DNA of 64,000 bases from Actinomycetota bacterium (lineage in GTDB: Bacteria > Actinomycetota > Acidimicrobiia > Acidimicrobiales > Ilumatobacteraceae), in contig CAUJET010000155.1 in NCBI GenBank assembly GCA_963169665.1, positions 62,001-126,000 of the forward strand. The letters run 5' to 3'. The position numbers and the translations under genes were made by a program. Of this stretch, positions 50,953 through 59,691 are shown piece by piece; position 1 is the first letter of the stretch; each line of letters starts with the position of its first letter. A model generated the notes under the pieces. It saw only the letters and a program-made list of their open reading frames with translations. It was not told the DNA's origin and did not search any database.

Positions 50953-52996
50953 CGTGGGAGTCGATCGCAGGTCGCAGCGACACCGGTGAGGGCGTCGCTG
51001 CATCAGACCCGGGCGTGCCTGCGTCGCCGTTCACTCGGAGCTGGCGCTTCGCCGCCACCGTGGCTCGGATGCCGCCGGCGATGCCTTCGGGGTTCTGGAT
51101 CGCGGTGAAGATCAACAGGACGCCACCGATGAAGGCCTCCCACGTCCCCAGCCCACCGATCAGCTCGCTCATGCCGAAGAACGCCACACCGGATGCGGCG
51201 GTGATGCCGGCGGTGACGGCACCGCTGACGCTCGTGATGCCACCGAGGTAGGCGACGGCGAGCGCGGTCAACGAGGCGACGATGCCGTAGGACGCATCGC
51301 TGACCGCTCCGAACCGGTACGCCAGGAGACACCCGGCGACACCGGCCACGAATGCCGACATCGCGAACGCCATCATCTTCACCTTCGCCACGCTGATGCC
51401 GATCGCCGCGGCGGCCCGCTCGTTCGAGCGGATCGCCAGGATGCGACGCCCGATCGCGCTTCGGCGGATGTTGCTCACCACCAGCGCGAGCACCAGCGCG
51501 ACGGCGACCAGGAAGATGCCGAAGATCGGCCGCGACGACTTGTCGCCGAGGACCAACCCGAAGTCCCACCCGAACAACTCCGGATTCGGCACCTTCGCAC
51601 CGCCGGTGCTCGCGTCGCCGACGTACCTCGGGTTCTTGAACACGAACTCGGCGATCGCGACGCCACCCGCCAGGGTGACGATCGCGAGATTCGTGCCGCG
51701 GAGGCGGAGCGCCGGGAGCCCGGTGAGGGCTCCGAACAACGTGGCGACGATGGTCGCCCCGATCGGCGCGAGCGGGAAGGGGATGTCCCACGCCATCGCC
51801 ATCTTGGAGAGCGAGAAGCCCGCCACACCCGCGAAGGCCATCTGGGCGAGCGACGTCTGTCCGGCGTAGCCCGTGAGGATCACGAACGACAGCGCCATGA
51901 CGACCATGATCACCGTGGTCATGATCGCGCCGCGCCACAACGGCCCGAACAGCAACAGACCGGTGACGGCTGCGATCACCGGCACGGCGACCGACACCGG
52001 CGTCACGCGTGCCGGCGGGACGGTGGGCAGCCGCCAGATGTCGACCGCACCTCGCTCGGGGAGGCGCTCGCCCAGGGCCACCATCGCCACGATGATGATG
52101 AGGAACGGCAGACCCTCCCGGGCGCCGTAGTCGGGGAACCAGCTGATGTCGCCCTGCATCTTGACGAAGGTCTGCTGCACCATGCCGATCGCGAGCCCGG
52201 TCGCCACGGTGGGGCCGACGTGTCGGAAGCTGCCGATGAGCGCCGCACCGAGGGCCGGGATGAGGAAGCCGAACGTGAACAGCCCCGACCCCAACTGGAT
52301 CATCGGTGCCGCGAGGATCGCCACGAGACCGCTCACGAGCGAGGCGACGACGAAGCTGAGCGCGGCGAGGCGATCCGGCGAGTAGCCGAGCAGGATCGCG
52401 CCCTTCTCGTTCTCCGCCGCCGCCCGCGTGACCAGACCGACGCGCGAGTACCGCGACATCGCCCACAGAACGAGGCCGATCACGAGCACCACCGCCATGA
52501 GCCACAGCCCATCACGGGGAATCGTGAGGTCGTCGGTGATCGTGACCGGCTCGCGCGGCAGGATCGGGTCGACGCGCAGGCTCGTGCTGTCCTCGAAGCG
52601 GCGGTCGACGAGCGAGGTGAAGATGATCACCAGACCCACGCTCGCGACGATCTTCGCCAGGGCCGGCGCCTGCCGGAGTGGCCGGAACACCAAGAGGTAG
52701 ACGAGCGCGCCGAGGACGACCGCGGTGAGCAACGACAGCGTCAACGCCCACCGGAACCCGACGTCGTCGGCCATCGACCCGCCGAAGTGGTACCTGCCCG
52801 GCAGACCCGGGATCGGCAACGGGTACGCCCCCCGACGGAGATCGGCATACACGTAGACCACCCACGTGGCCATCGCCCCGTGGGCGAAGTTGACCACGCC
52901 CGACCCCTGGTAGGTGATCACCAGGCCGAGGCCGAGCGCGGCGATGATCGCGCCGGCCCCGGTGCCGAGGAGGAGGTAGTAGAGGTAGTCGATCAT
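50948..52996 (-). CDS. livHM: Fused LivH-LivM branched-chain amino acid ABC permease
   Basis: A 682-residue permease joining the two usual subunits. The LivH-like half (about 1-300) opens MIDYLYYLLLGTGAGAIIAALG with QGSGVVNFAHGAM and GLVTRAAAENEKGAILLG. The LivM-like half (about 330-640) has LTGYAGQTSLAQMAFAGVAG, LRLRGTNLAIVTLA, and the EAA-like loop GRRILAIRSNERAAAAIGIS. Each half has its own permease loop, so one chain could form the whole channel. A receptor gene is next to it, but no LivG or LivF ATPase is in view. ATG 52996. Confidence 0.95.
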   Translation of the reverse strand: MIDYLYYLLLGTGAGAIIAALGLGLVITYQGSGVVNFAHGAMATWVVYVYADLRRGAYPLPIPGLPGRYHFGGSMADDVGFRWALTLSLLTAVVLGALVYLLVFRPLRQAPALAKIVASVGLVIIFTSLVDRRFEDSTSLRVDPILPREPVTITDDLTIPRDGLWLMAVVLVIGLVLWAMSRYSRVGLVTRAAAENEKGAILLGYSPDRLAALSFVVASLVSGLVAILAAPMIQLGSGLFTFGFLIPALGAALIGSFRHVGPTVATGLAIGMVQQTFVKMQGDISWFPDYGAREGLPFLIIIVAMVALGERLPERGAVDIWRLPTVPPARVTPVSVAVPVIAAVTGLLLFGPLWRGAIMTTVIMVVMALSFVILTGYAGQTSLAQMAFAGVAGFSLSKMAMAWDIPFPLAPIGATIVATLFGALTGLPALRLRGTNLAIVTLAGGVAIAEFVFKNPRYVGDASTGGAKVPNPELFGWDFGLVLGDKSSRPIFGIFLVAVALVLALVVSNIRRSAIGRRILAIRSNERAAAAIGISVAKVKMMAFAMSAFVAGVAGCLLAYRFGAVSDASYGIVASLTALAVAYLGGITSVSGAVTAGITAASGVAFFGMSELIGGLGTWEAFIGGVLLIFTAIQNPEGIAGGIRATVAAKRQLRVNGDAGTPGSDAATPSPVSLRPAIDSHA

Positions 52997-53030
52997 CGCG
53001 TCGGGAGACGTGTCGCCGTCAGGTCGCCAT

Positions 53031-53054
53031 CAGACGCGTCGTCACACGCGTCTG
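53031..53054. repeat. 9-bp hairpin between receptor and permease genes
   Basis: CAGACGCGT-CGTCAC-ACGCGTCTG forms a perfect nine-base stem in the 87-base gap between the receptor stop and the permease start. Such hairpins often lower expression of the permease relative to the receptor. Confidence 0.75.
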
Positions 53055-53083
53055 CTGGGTCTGTGTCACGGCGGCTCTGTCGG

Positions 53084-54502
53084 TCACGGCATGTACTCGA
53101 GCGACGACACCGACTCGAGGCCCTCGATGGTGCGGACCTCGCCACCTTCGAGGTACTCGGCGAAGGGGAAGTTGAAGGCGCAGATCGACGGGTAGTCGGC
53201 GGACGCACCACACTTGATCTGGCCGTCGGCGGTGCCCCACACGACGAGTCCCTCGGTCGTGCCGATCCAGTCGTAGAGGCTCTGCCCGGTGACCTCGAGT
53301 CCGGCGTCGGCCATCTGGTTGCCGAACGATGCGATGGACAGGAACAACTGCAGGCCCAGAGCGCCGAGGCCGAGCGCCGTCGAGTCGACCTCGCTCGGCT
53401 CCACACCGAGCACCGGTGCCACGATCTCCTGGAGGATCGACAGTGAGACGTTCTCCTCCTGGGTCGAGACCCCGATGAAGGTCCAGCCGACGGCGTCGTC
53501 ACCGACCTGGTCGAGGACCTCCGCTCCGCTGCAGATGCCGGTGGTGATCACCGGGATCTCGATGCCGAGCGACGCCCGACCGCGCATCGTGCCGATGCAT
53601 CCGGCGTCGGAGTAGAGCGAGAACAGCAGGTCGGGGTCACCCGACGCTGCCTCTCGCATCAGACCCTGGTAGCCGGCATCGGTCTCGTTGTCGCCGCCCT
53701 TGACCGTGGTGTGGGCGATGCCCGCCTTGTCGAGCGCGGCGACGAGCGCTGCTTCGCTCGAGTTGGCACCGGCGTTGTCGGCACTGACGATGCCGACGTT
53801 CGTCGCACCGAAGTGGTTCTGGGCGACGTTGACGGCCGCGGCCCACGTGGTGGCGTTGCCACCGGTGAGGAATCGTGCTTCGGCGGTGTAGTCACCGGGC
53901 AGGATCGGGAGGATGCCGATCACCGGGACGCCGGCGGCGGAGTAGGTCGCATAGTCGGGGAACAGATCGAGTCCGACCATCACCAACTCGACACCCTTGC
54001 CCGTGAGCTCCTGTGCACACGCCTGCGACGTCTCGGGAGAGCCGTTCACGGTGCAGTTCTCGAGCTCGATCGGTCGTCCACCGACGCCACCGTGCTGGTT
54101 CAGGTAGTCGACCGCGCTCGCGATGTTGAGCCGGATCTCGGGGAAGTCGAGCCCGGGCGTGCCCTCGGTGTTCACCAGCCCGAGCAGGATCGGCTCACCG
54201 GTCGGCGGCCCCAGGCTCGGGAACGCCTCGTTCGGGTCGTCCGATGCGGCGGCGTCGGCCTCGGTGGTGGCGGTCTCGTCGGGGGCCTCGGTCCCCGCCG
54301 GTTCGGTCGCGGCAGGCTCGGTGGCCGCCGGTTCCGTCGCCGCGGGTTCCGTCGCCGCGGGTTCGGTGGCTGCCGGTTCGGTGGCAGTGGGTTCGTCGTC
54401 CCCACCGCACGCGCCGGCGAGCAACGCGAGTGCGACCCCCACCGCACACGCACGCACGCTCCGGCCCGACCTGACGCTCGCGCGCCGGTTGTCTGGTCCC
54501 AT
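53084..54502 (-). CDS. ABC transporter substrate-binding lipoprotein (LivK-like)
   Basis: A 472-residue receptor for the adjacent permease. A signal peptide ends in lipobox LLAGAC, then a linker of seven near-identical ATEPA units (about 35-70). The periplasmic-binding fold type I follows: GLVNTEGTPGLDFPEIRLNI, the Gly-rich ligand loop, VGIVSADNAGANS, and GYQGLMREAASGDPDLL. The ligand could be an amino acid, urea, amide or aromatic acid. ATG 54502 is preceded by GAGGAGG. The linker would place the domain away from the membrane. Confidence 0.92.
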   Translation of the reverse strand: MGPDNRRASVRSGRSVRACAVGVALALLAGACGGDDEPTATEPAATEPAATEPAATEPAATEPAATEPAGTEAPDETATTEADAAASDDPNEAFPSLGPPTGEPILLGLVNTEGTPGLDFPEIRLNIASAVDYLNQHGGVGGRPIELENCTVNGSPETSQACAQELTGKGVELVMVGLDLFPDYATYSAAGVPVIGILPILPGDYTAEARFLTGGNATTWAAAVNVAQNHFGATNVGIVSADNAGANSSEAALVAALDKAGIAHTTVKGGDNETDAGYQGLMREAASGDPDLLFSLYSDAGCIGTMRGRASLGIEIPVITTGICSGAEVLDQVGDDAVGWTFIGVSTQEENVSLSILQEIVAPVLGVEPSEVDSTALGLGALGLQLFLSIASFGNQMADAGLEVTGQSLYDWIGTTEGLVVWGTADGQIKCGASADYPSICAFNFPFAEYLEGGEVRTIEGLESVSSLEYMP

Positions 54503-54597
54503 GGTCCCCTCCTCAGTTGTCGACCGACGCAGTTCGTGCGGCGGTCCTTCCCCCATCGTCTTGCCCCACTGTCCTTGCTTCGCTGTGCGTGCCCGGC

Positions 54598-54621
54598 GCC
54601 CCGGCCGTCACCGGCCGGGGC
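54598..54621 (-). terminator. Hairpin after the carotenoid oxygenase gene
   Basis: A ten-base-pair stem (core CCCCGGCCG/CGGCCGGGG) with a TCAC loop lies 22 bases after the oxygenase stop on the minus strand. There is no T-run, so termination is likely but unproven. Confidence 0.5.
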
Positions 54622-54642
54622 AGACCGGACCTCAGCCCGACG

Positions 54643-56010
54643 TCACCCCCGTGCGTCGGGCACCCAGCTGCCGTGCGCGCCGTAGGGCACGCGGCGCGGC
54701 AGATGGATCGTTGCCACCGGCGCGGCGCTGAAGTCCTGCGCGTCGATGATCAGCAGTCGCGACTCGTCGCTGTTGGTGTCGTGAGCGAGGCTGATCACCC
54801 AGCCCTCGTCCTCACCGGCGTCGGGCGACGCCGGTGCGAACACCGGCTCCGCGCCGCGGACGCCGTCGCCCAGCTGATGCTCCCAGCACTGGCCGGAGCG
54901 CAGGTCGTACTTCCAGAGCGCCGAGCCGTAGACCGGCTCCTCGGCGTTGCCCTCGCCGGCGAGTGCCATCAGGTAGCCGTAGCGGGCGTCGAGGCCGACG
55001 AGGCGATCGTCGACGCGGCCGAAGTCGCCGGGGCGATCGTCGATCTGCTCCTCGCGCACGGTGCCGGCAGCGAGGTCGATGGTCCACTTCCAGAGGCGGC
55101 CGACCTCGGCGTAGTCGTCGTTGCTCGAGCCGAAGGCCTCGGGCTGGCGCGACACGTGGAGCACGATCGTGTTGCCGTCCTCGTGGGCGTTCACCGGGTG
55201 GAACACGTAGCAGGGGTCGATCTCGAACCAGCGCACGTCGGCGTTGGTGCCGTTGCGGGGCATGACGCCGAGGCGGGCGCCGGCTTCCTTCTTGAACTTG
55301 AACGGCATGCCCGTGGCCAGTGCGTCGAGGTCGAACACGACCGGCAGGTCCATGAACACGACATGGTTCCGCGTGACGTTGAAGTCGTGCATCATCACCA
55401 TGTTCGGGATCTCGATGCCCTCGAGCTGCTTCAGCTCACCGTCGGCGCCGATGCGGATGTAGTGCAGGAACGGCGGCTGCGGGCTGAGGTAGCTGAACGC
55501 GATCAGCTCGCCGGTGGCCGGGCACACCTTGGGGTGTGCGGTCATCGACGTGGTGAGCGCGCCGCCGAAGTTCTCGTAGCCGAGCGTGTTCAGCTGGCCG
55601 TCGATCTTCCAGGGCCAGTGGCCCTCCTCGAGGCAGAGGATCTTGTCCTGGTGGGCGAGCACGTGGGTGTTGCCGGTGCCGCGGGTGAGGTCGCCCATGT
55701 TCGACATCACGTCGCCGCCGGAGGGGTCGGTGATGTTCGGCGTCTGGATGTAGCGGTTGCGGTACCACTCGGCCTTGCCGCCCGAGAGGCGGATGCCGTG
55801 CACCATGCCGTCGCCGAAGAACCAGTGGTCGCTGCTGCCCGACTTCGGGTTCGGTCCGGTGCGGACGTACAGGCCCTCCAGTTCGGGCGGCACCGCACCG
55901 TCGACGCGCAGGTCGGTGACGGTGAGCTCGTCCTGCACCGGTGCCCAGTTGCCACGCAGGTGCCAGGGCAGCGGCGCGGTCTGTGCGGCGTGATCTTCGA
56001 GTGCGGTCAT
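54643..56010 (-). CDS. Carotenoid cleavage oxygenase family protein
   Basis: A 455-residue non-heme iron dioxygenase of the seven-bladed propeller family (also lignostilbene and isoeugenol cleavage). All four iron histidines are in expected contexts: His159 (TAHPKV), His208 (MMHDFN), His271 (VFHPVN) and His446 (GAHGSW). The opening ELEGLYVRTGPNPK and WFFGDGMVHGIRL are typical. ATG 56010. It is downstream of the PPOX gene, both probably from one promoter near 56700. Substrate could be a carotenoid, stilbene or terpenoid. Confidence 0.95.
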   Translation of the reverse strand: MTALEDHAAQTAPLPWHLRGNWAPVQDELTVTDLRVDGAVPPELEGLYVRTGPNPKSGSSDHWFFGDGMVHGIRLSGGKAEWYRNRYIQTPNITDPSGGDVMSNMGDLTRGTGNTHVLAHQDKILCLEEGHWPWKIDGQLNTLGYENFGGALTTSMTAHPKVCPATGELIAFSYLSPQPPFLHYIRIGADGELKQLEGIEIPNMVMMHDFNVTRNHVVFMDLPVVFDLDALATGMPFKFKKEAGARLGVMPRNGTNADVRWFEIDPCYVFHPVNAHEDGNTIVLHVSRQPEAFGSSNDDYAEVGRLWKWTIDLAAGTVREEQIDDRPGDFGRVDDRLVGLDARYGYLMALAGEGNAEEPVYGSALWKYDLRSGQCWEHQLGDGVRGAEPVFAPASPDAGEDEGWVISLAHDTNSDESRLLIIDAQDFSAAPVATIHLPRRVPYGAHGSWVPDARG

Positions 56011-56081
56011 GGTGTGTCTCCTCGTTCGACGTCGGTTGCTCGGGCCGGGCGTGATCGTCCGGCCAGGGTCAGGGGGGGTGT

Positions 56082-56600
56082 TCAGGACGGGATGTTCTTC
56101 TTCGCGACCTCGGGCGAGCGCTGCCACATGAGCGCCGAGTCGAAGCCGAGCTTGTAGTCGGGCGTGAACTCGATGATCACGCGTGCGGGCGAGTCGAGGA
56201 ACTGCTGGAACGTGCTCGACGCCACCTCGTCGTCGGGACGGAGGTAGCGCGCGAACTCGGGGAAGAACCAGTCCTTGGTCTCGCGATCGTCGTGGACGAT
56301 GCAGGAGCCCTTGTACGTGATGGTGCGGCTGCCGGGCACCTTGCTGCCGGCGCTGTTGATGCACAGCGATGCCCGCGGGAAGCGGCGGATGGCGGAGATG
56401 CGCTGGCGGCGCTCGGCGGCGGTGAGCCAGAACGTGCCGTCCTTGGGCAGGTACGACATCACGACACCGAAGGCCTCGCCCGCCTTGTTGGTCCACATGA
56501 AGACGCCCTCGCGCTGGGTGTACACGAGCTGCTGCTCGAGCTCGGGCGAGAGCCCGCACTCGGTGAGATCCTCGTACGAGTCGTGCGTCGACGCACTCAT
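56082..56600 (-). CDS. Pyridoxamine 5'-phosphate oxidase-fold protein
   Basis: A 172-residue split-barrel protein: LVYTQREGVFMWTNKAGEAFGVVMSYL, then FWLTAAERRQRISAIRRFPRASLCIN and ITYKGSCIVHDDRETKDWFF. Actinobacterial members often use FMN, F420 or heme and reduce aldehydes, quinones or other small molecules. The context with the dioxygenase and SDR genes suggests a role in the same pathway. ATG 56600; 71 bases separate it from the oxygenase gene. Confidence 0.85.
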   Translation of the reverse strand: MSASTHDSYEDLTECGLSPELEQQLVYTQREGVFMWTNKAGEAFGVVMSYLPKDGTFWLTAAERRQRISAIRRFPRASLCINSAGSKVPGSRTITYKGSCIVHDDRETKDWFFPEFARYLRPDDEVASSTFQQFLDSPARVIIEFTPDYKLGFDSALMWQRSPEVAKKNIPS

Positions 56601-56729
56601 GCCGTCGTCCCCTGTCTTCCTGTCGTCGTCAGCTGATGCCGGTCGCCCCACCGGTGCGGTGCCCGTGCGGTACCGGCCGCCCCCCTCAGGACGTCCCCAT
56701 GGGCGAACGTAGCACTCGATCCGACGCGA

Positions 56730-56746
56730 ATCTACCCCCGGTAAGT
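56730..56746. promoter_or_regulatory. Second, imperfect copy of the TetR-type palindrome
   Basis: ATCTACC-CCC-GGTAAGT keeps the right arm exactly and has two changes in the left arm compared with the palindrome at 59603-59619. It lies upstream of the PPOX and dioxygenase genes, after the APH-like gene stop. Confidence 0.5.
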
Positions 56747-56775
56747 TATTGCGCGCCGTCGGCTCTTCCGGCCGC

Positions 56776-57846
56776 TCAGCCGGCGGAACCGAAGCCGAAC
56801 GCCTCGCCGGCCGCGAGGTCGTCGACCGCGGTGAAGGTGCGCCGCACGATCTCGTCGAACAGCGCGGCGCCGCGCTCGTTGGCCGCATCGAGGGTGAGCA
56901 GGCTGCCGCCGAAGCTGGCGGCGTAGAAGAGCAGGCCCTCGAGGTAGCCCCGCCAGATCGCGGCCTCGTCGATCGCGTCGGCCGGCACCCCGGCGGCCAC
57001 GAGACCGCGCAGGTACCGGTCGATGAGGTCGCGCTCGTGCCGTCGACGCATGTCGACCGTGAGGTTGTTCGCGCAGAAGTACACGAGGTCGGTTCCGCCC
57101 GGCGCACGCATCGCCATCTGCCAGTCGATCACGGCCACCTCGCCGCTCCCGCCGGGGCCGTCGTCGAAGAACAGGTTGTCGAGCCGGAAGTCGCCGTGGA
57201 TGAGCGTGACCGGCTCGTCGCGATGGCCCGCCACCCAGTCGAGCACCTGCTCGATGAACTGCTCGCACCACCGCAGGGTGCGGGCGGGGAGGATGTCGCC
57301 GTACCGCTCGAGGAACGTCGGCCATCCCATCGCGAACATCGGCGGGAAGTTCTGGATCGACGGATCGTCGAGATCGGGCATCCAGTCGAAGGTGGCGAGC
57401 AGCGGGTGTTCCCACCAGGTCGCGTGGTGCCGCGCGATGAGGTCGATCGCTCGCTCGGCCTGCGACAGCGTCGCGCCGGCCACGTGGTCGCCGGGGATCG
57501 ACGGGGCGAGGTCCTCCATCACGAGGCATGGCGGATCGACGAGGTTCACGTAGGCGTGCGGCACGCGCACCTGTACGTGTGGTGCGACGTCGGCGTAGAA
57601 GCGGTGCTCGCGCTCCCACACGCGCATCATCTGGCCGATGAACTGAGCGCCGGGGTCCGCGCTCGCGAGTTTCACGATCACCGACGCCGGCGCTGCCGGA
57701 TCGGAGGAGTGGATGCGGACACGGGCCAGCTGGCCCATGAAGCCTTCGCCCGCAGCGATGGGGTGGAGGTCGATCGACTCGATCCCCACCCCCATCGCCT
57801 CGGCGAGCCACTCAGCGGAAACGTCCCCCAACGTCTGCGGTGTCAC
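56776..57846 (-). CDS. Aminoglycoside-phosphotransferase-like kinase family protein
   Basis: A 356-residue APH-fold protein: phosphate loop region EGFMGQLARVRIH, IVKLASADP, the catalytic LIHGDFRLDNLFFDD (HGD and Asn) and the metal-binding VAVIDWQMAM. Homologues in actinobacteria are found with acyl-CoA dehydrogenases and steroid or terpene genes and probably phosphorylate small metabolites, not antibiotics. GTG 57846. The real substrate is unknown. Confidence 0.88.
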   Translation of the reverse strand: MTPQTLGDVSAEWLAEAMGVGIESIDLHPIAAGEGFMGQLARVRIHSSDPAAPASVIVKLASADPGAQFIGQMMRVWEREHRFYADVAPHVQVRVPHAYVNLVDPPCLVMEDLAPSIPGDHVAGATLSQAERAIDLIARHHATWWEHPLLATFDWMPDLDDPSIQNFPPMFAMGWPTFLERYGDILPARTLRWCEQFIEQVLDWVAGHRDEPVTLIHGDFRLDNLFFDDGPGGSGEVAVIDWQMAMRAPGGTDLVYFCANNLTVDMRRRHERDLIDRYLRGLVAAGVPADAIDEAAIWRGYLEGLLFYAASFGGSLLTLDAANERGAALFDEIVRRTFTAVDDLAAGEAFGFGSAG

Positions 57847-57975
57847 GCGGCGGCAACCTACACCTCACGCGGACCTCGCCTGACCATCGCAGCGCCAGGG
57901 CGTCGCGCGGCAGGCTCGAGTGGGGGCTCCGAGTGGGGGCTCGAGCAGGGATTCGAGTGATGCCCGGGCGAGACG

Positions 57976-58851
57976 TCAGGCCGAGGGAGCGACGACCTCG
58001 GCCGTCCCCGTCACGACGTGCTCGTCGCCGCGCGCGAGCCACACGTCGCACGTGGCGATGCCGTCGACGATCGACCGGACGCGACCGCCCGCGACGACGT
58101 GGTCGGTGTCGAGCACGGGTCGACCGAACGACACCGTCAATCGGCGCACCGACGCGGGCCCCGCCCACGCCATGAGCATGTTGGCGACGTAGCCCAGGTT
58201 GAGCGGGCCCTGGTTGATCACGCGTCCGCCGAGGCCGAGCGCTGCGTTCGCAGCTCGGTCCCAGTGCACCGGGTACGGGTCGCGCAAGATGGCGGCCATG
58301 GTGCGCATCCGCGCCGCGTCGACGCTCGGCATGTCCCACTCGGGCAGGAGTTCGCCGGTCGCCGGCGCATCGGTGGCGGATGCGTCGCGCACCACCGGCA
58401 CGTGTGCCTCGGTGCGCCGGAACTGCCACCGGTTGGTGACGCGCGCGACCAGGCCGTCGGCGTCGCTCAGCTCGATGCGGAACGCCACGTGGTCGGCGAC
58501 CGCGCCGGCGGGCGTCGTGCGCCGCTCGGCGGCGACGATGCCGCCCTCGACCCGGTGGTCGACGTCCTCGCGCAGGGGGCGCACGTATTCCCAGTCGTAG
58601 CCGAGCAGGCCCACCGACCCGCCAGCCCCGCTCGCGCCGCCCAGGCGGAACAGCTCGGTGATCGACGTGCCGGCCCCGAGAATCGGCGCATGGAACAGCA
58701 CGATCGGGTGCACGAGGCCGTCGGGCAGTTGTTCACGACCGGTGCAGTCGGTGAGCAGCCAGTTCTCCCAGTGCGCGACCCGGTACGTGCCACCGGGGAA
58801 CCGGTGGCCGACCAGTGCGGCGAGTTCGTCTTCGTTCATCATGGCGGTCAT
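57976..58851 (-). CDS. Double hotdog (MaoC/FAS1-type) dehydratase-like protein
   Basis: A 291-residue protein with two hotdog-like halves. The first (about 1-145) has AHWENWLLTDCTGREQLPDG and LGYDWEYVRPL; the second (about 165-291) has DPYPVHWDRAANAA and VINQGPLNLGYVANMLMAWAG, then a C-terminal strand set (TLDTDHVVAGGRV-like). This is the fold of enoyl-CoA hydratases and thioesterases in fatty acid or terpene breakdown. It overlaps TetR by four bases, so it is likely co-expressed with the regulator. Confidence 0.8.
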   Translation of the reverse strand: MTAMMNEDELAALVGHRFPGGTYRVAHWENWLLTDCTGREQLPDGLVHPIVLFHAPILGAGTSITELFRLGGASGAGGSVGLLGYDWEYVRPLREDVDHRVEGGIVAAERRTTPAGAVADHVAFRIELSDADGLVARVTNRWQFRRTEAHVPVVRDASATDAPATGELLPEWDMPSVDAARMRTMAAILRDPYPVHWDRAANAALGLGGRVINQGPLNLGYVANMLMAWAGPASVRRLTVSFGRPVLDTDHVVAGGRVRSIVDGIATCDVWLARGDEHVVTGTAEVVAPSA

Positions 58852-59465
58852 CGGTGGCTCCCTGCTGCGAGGCCGGACCACACGAGTTCGGCGAGTTGGT
58901 CGGCCAGGACGTCGGCCGGTCGGTCGTGCTCGTCGATCCACCACAGCGACACGAGATTGAGCATGCCGATGATCGCGTACGCCCAGGGGACGGCGACCGC
59001 GACATCGTCGCCGCGGCGCGTGCGCCATCGGGTGAGCAGATCGGCCAGCGGCCCGGCGGATCGTCCCGCCAGGTAGAGCGTTCGTTCCGGGGTGTCGTCG
59101 GATGCGCCGCGGGTGACGTAGAGGAACAGCTCCCGGTGCGCGCCGATCGTCTCGAGGCTGCTCCGGAAGAACGCGGCGAGCGTGATGCGATCGAACCGGC
59201 TGGTGCTGCCGACCTCGGCGCCGGCTGCGGCGATGAGCCGTTCGGCGAGGCGGGCTGCGAGCGCGTTCGACAGCTCGGCCCTGCTGCCCACCCGGGCGTA
59301 GACGACCGGCTTGGTGACCCCGGCCTCGACGGCGATCGACTCGAGCGAGGCGCCGTTGCCGTCGCGGGCGATCACGCGCTCGGCGGCGTCGAGCACCACG
59401 TCGCGATCGACGACGTGCTGGCCGCCTGTGGGACGGCCGGGTCGACGGCGGACTTTGACGTTCAC
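58848..59465 (-). CDS. TetR-family transcriptional regulator
   Basis: A 205-residue regulator. The HTH is LDAAERVIARDGNGASLESIAVEAGVTKPVVYARVGSRAELSNAL-like (about 22-65; shown in parts: EAGVTKPVVYARVGS). The ligand domain follows without a known class. GTG 59465 is divergent from the first SDR gene, and the 226-base gap holds a 17-bp palindrome. It probably represses its own operon and the SDR operon, and perhaps the PPOX/dioxygenase pair, when no ligand is bound. Confidence 0.9.
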   Translation of the reverse strand: MNVKVRRRPGRPTGGQHVVDRDVVLDAAERVIARDGNGASLESIAVEAGVTKPVVYARVGSRAELSNALAARLAERLIAAAGAEVGSTSRFDRITLAAFFRSSLETIGAHRELFLYVTRGASDDTPERTLYLAGRSAGPLADLLTRWRTRRGDDVAVAVPWAYAIIGMLNLVSLWWIDEHDRPADVLADQLAELVWSGLAAGSHR

Positions 59466-59602
59466 CGCGTCAGTCTGCCGTCCCGGGTGCCGCCGTGCCG
59501 TGGTCGGTCGCGTCCGGGTCCGAATGGGCGCTCCGATTCGTGCACCCGTCGCTGGTGCTGGTCGGATGGTTCGATCCGTCGTCGCCGGCTCCACGAGGCC
59601 AT

Positions 59603-59619
59603 ACTTACCGCGGGTAAGT
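59603..59619. promoter_or_regulatory. TetR-type operator palindrome
   Basis: ACTTACC-GCG-GGTAAGT, a perfect seven-base inverted repeat with a three-base centre, between the divergent TetR and SDR genes and 73 bases before the SDR start. Confidence 0.75.
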
Positions 59620-59691
59620 TCTGCGGGCGAGCCGGCGCGACCGGCCCCTCGCGACACCCAGCAGCAGTCCCACGAGACGATCGGAGTCCCC

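Noticed and set aside
56776-57846. Aminoglycoside resistance gene
   Set aside because: The HGD motif is that of the broad APH fold; context is catabolic and the protein resembles metabolite kinases rather than resistance enzymes.
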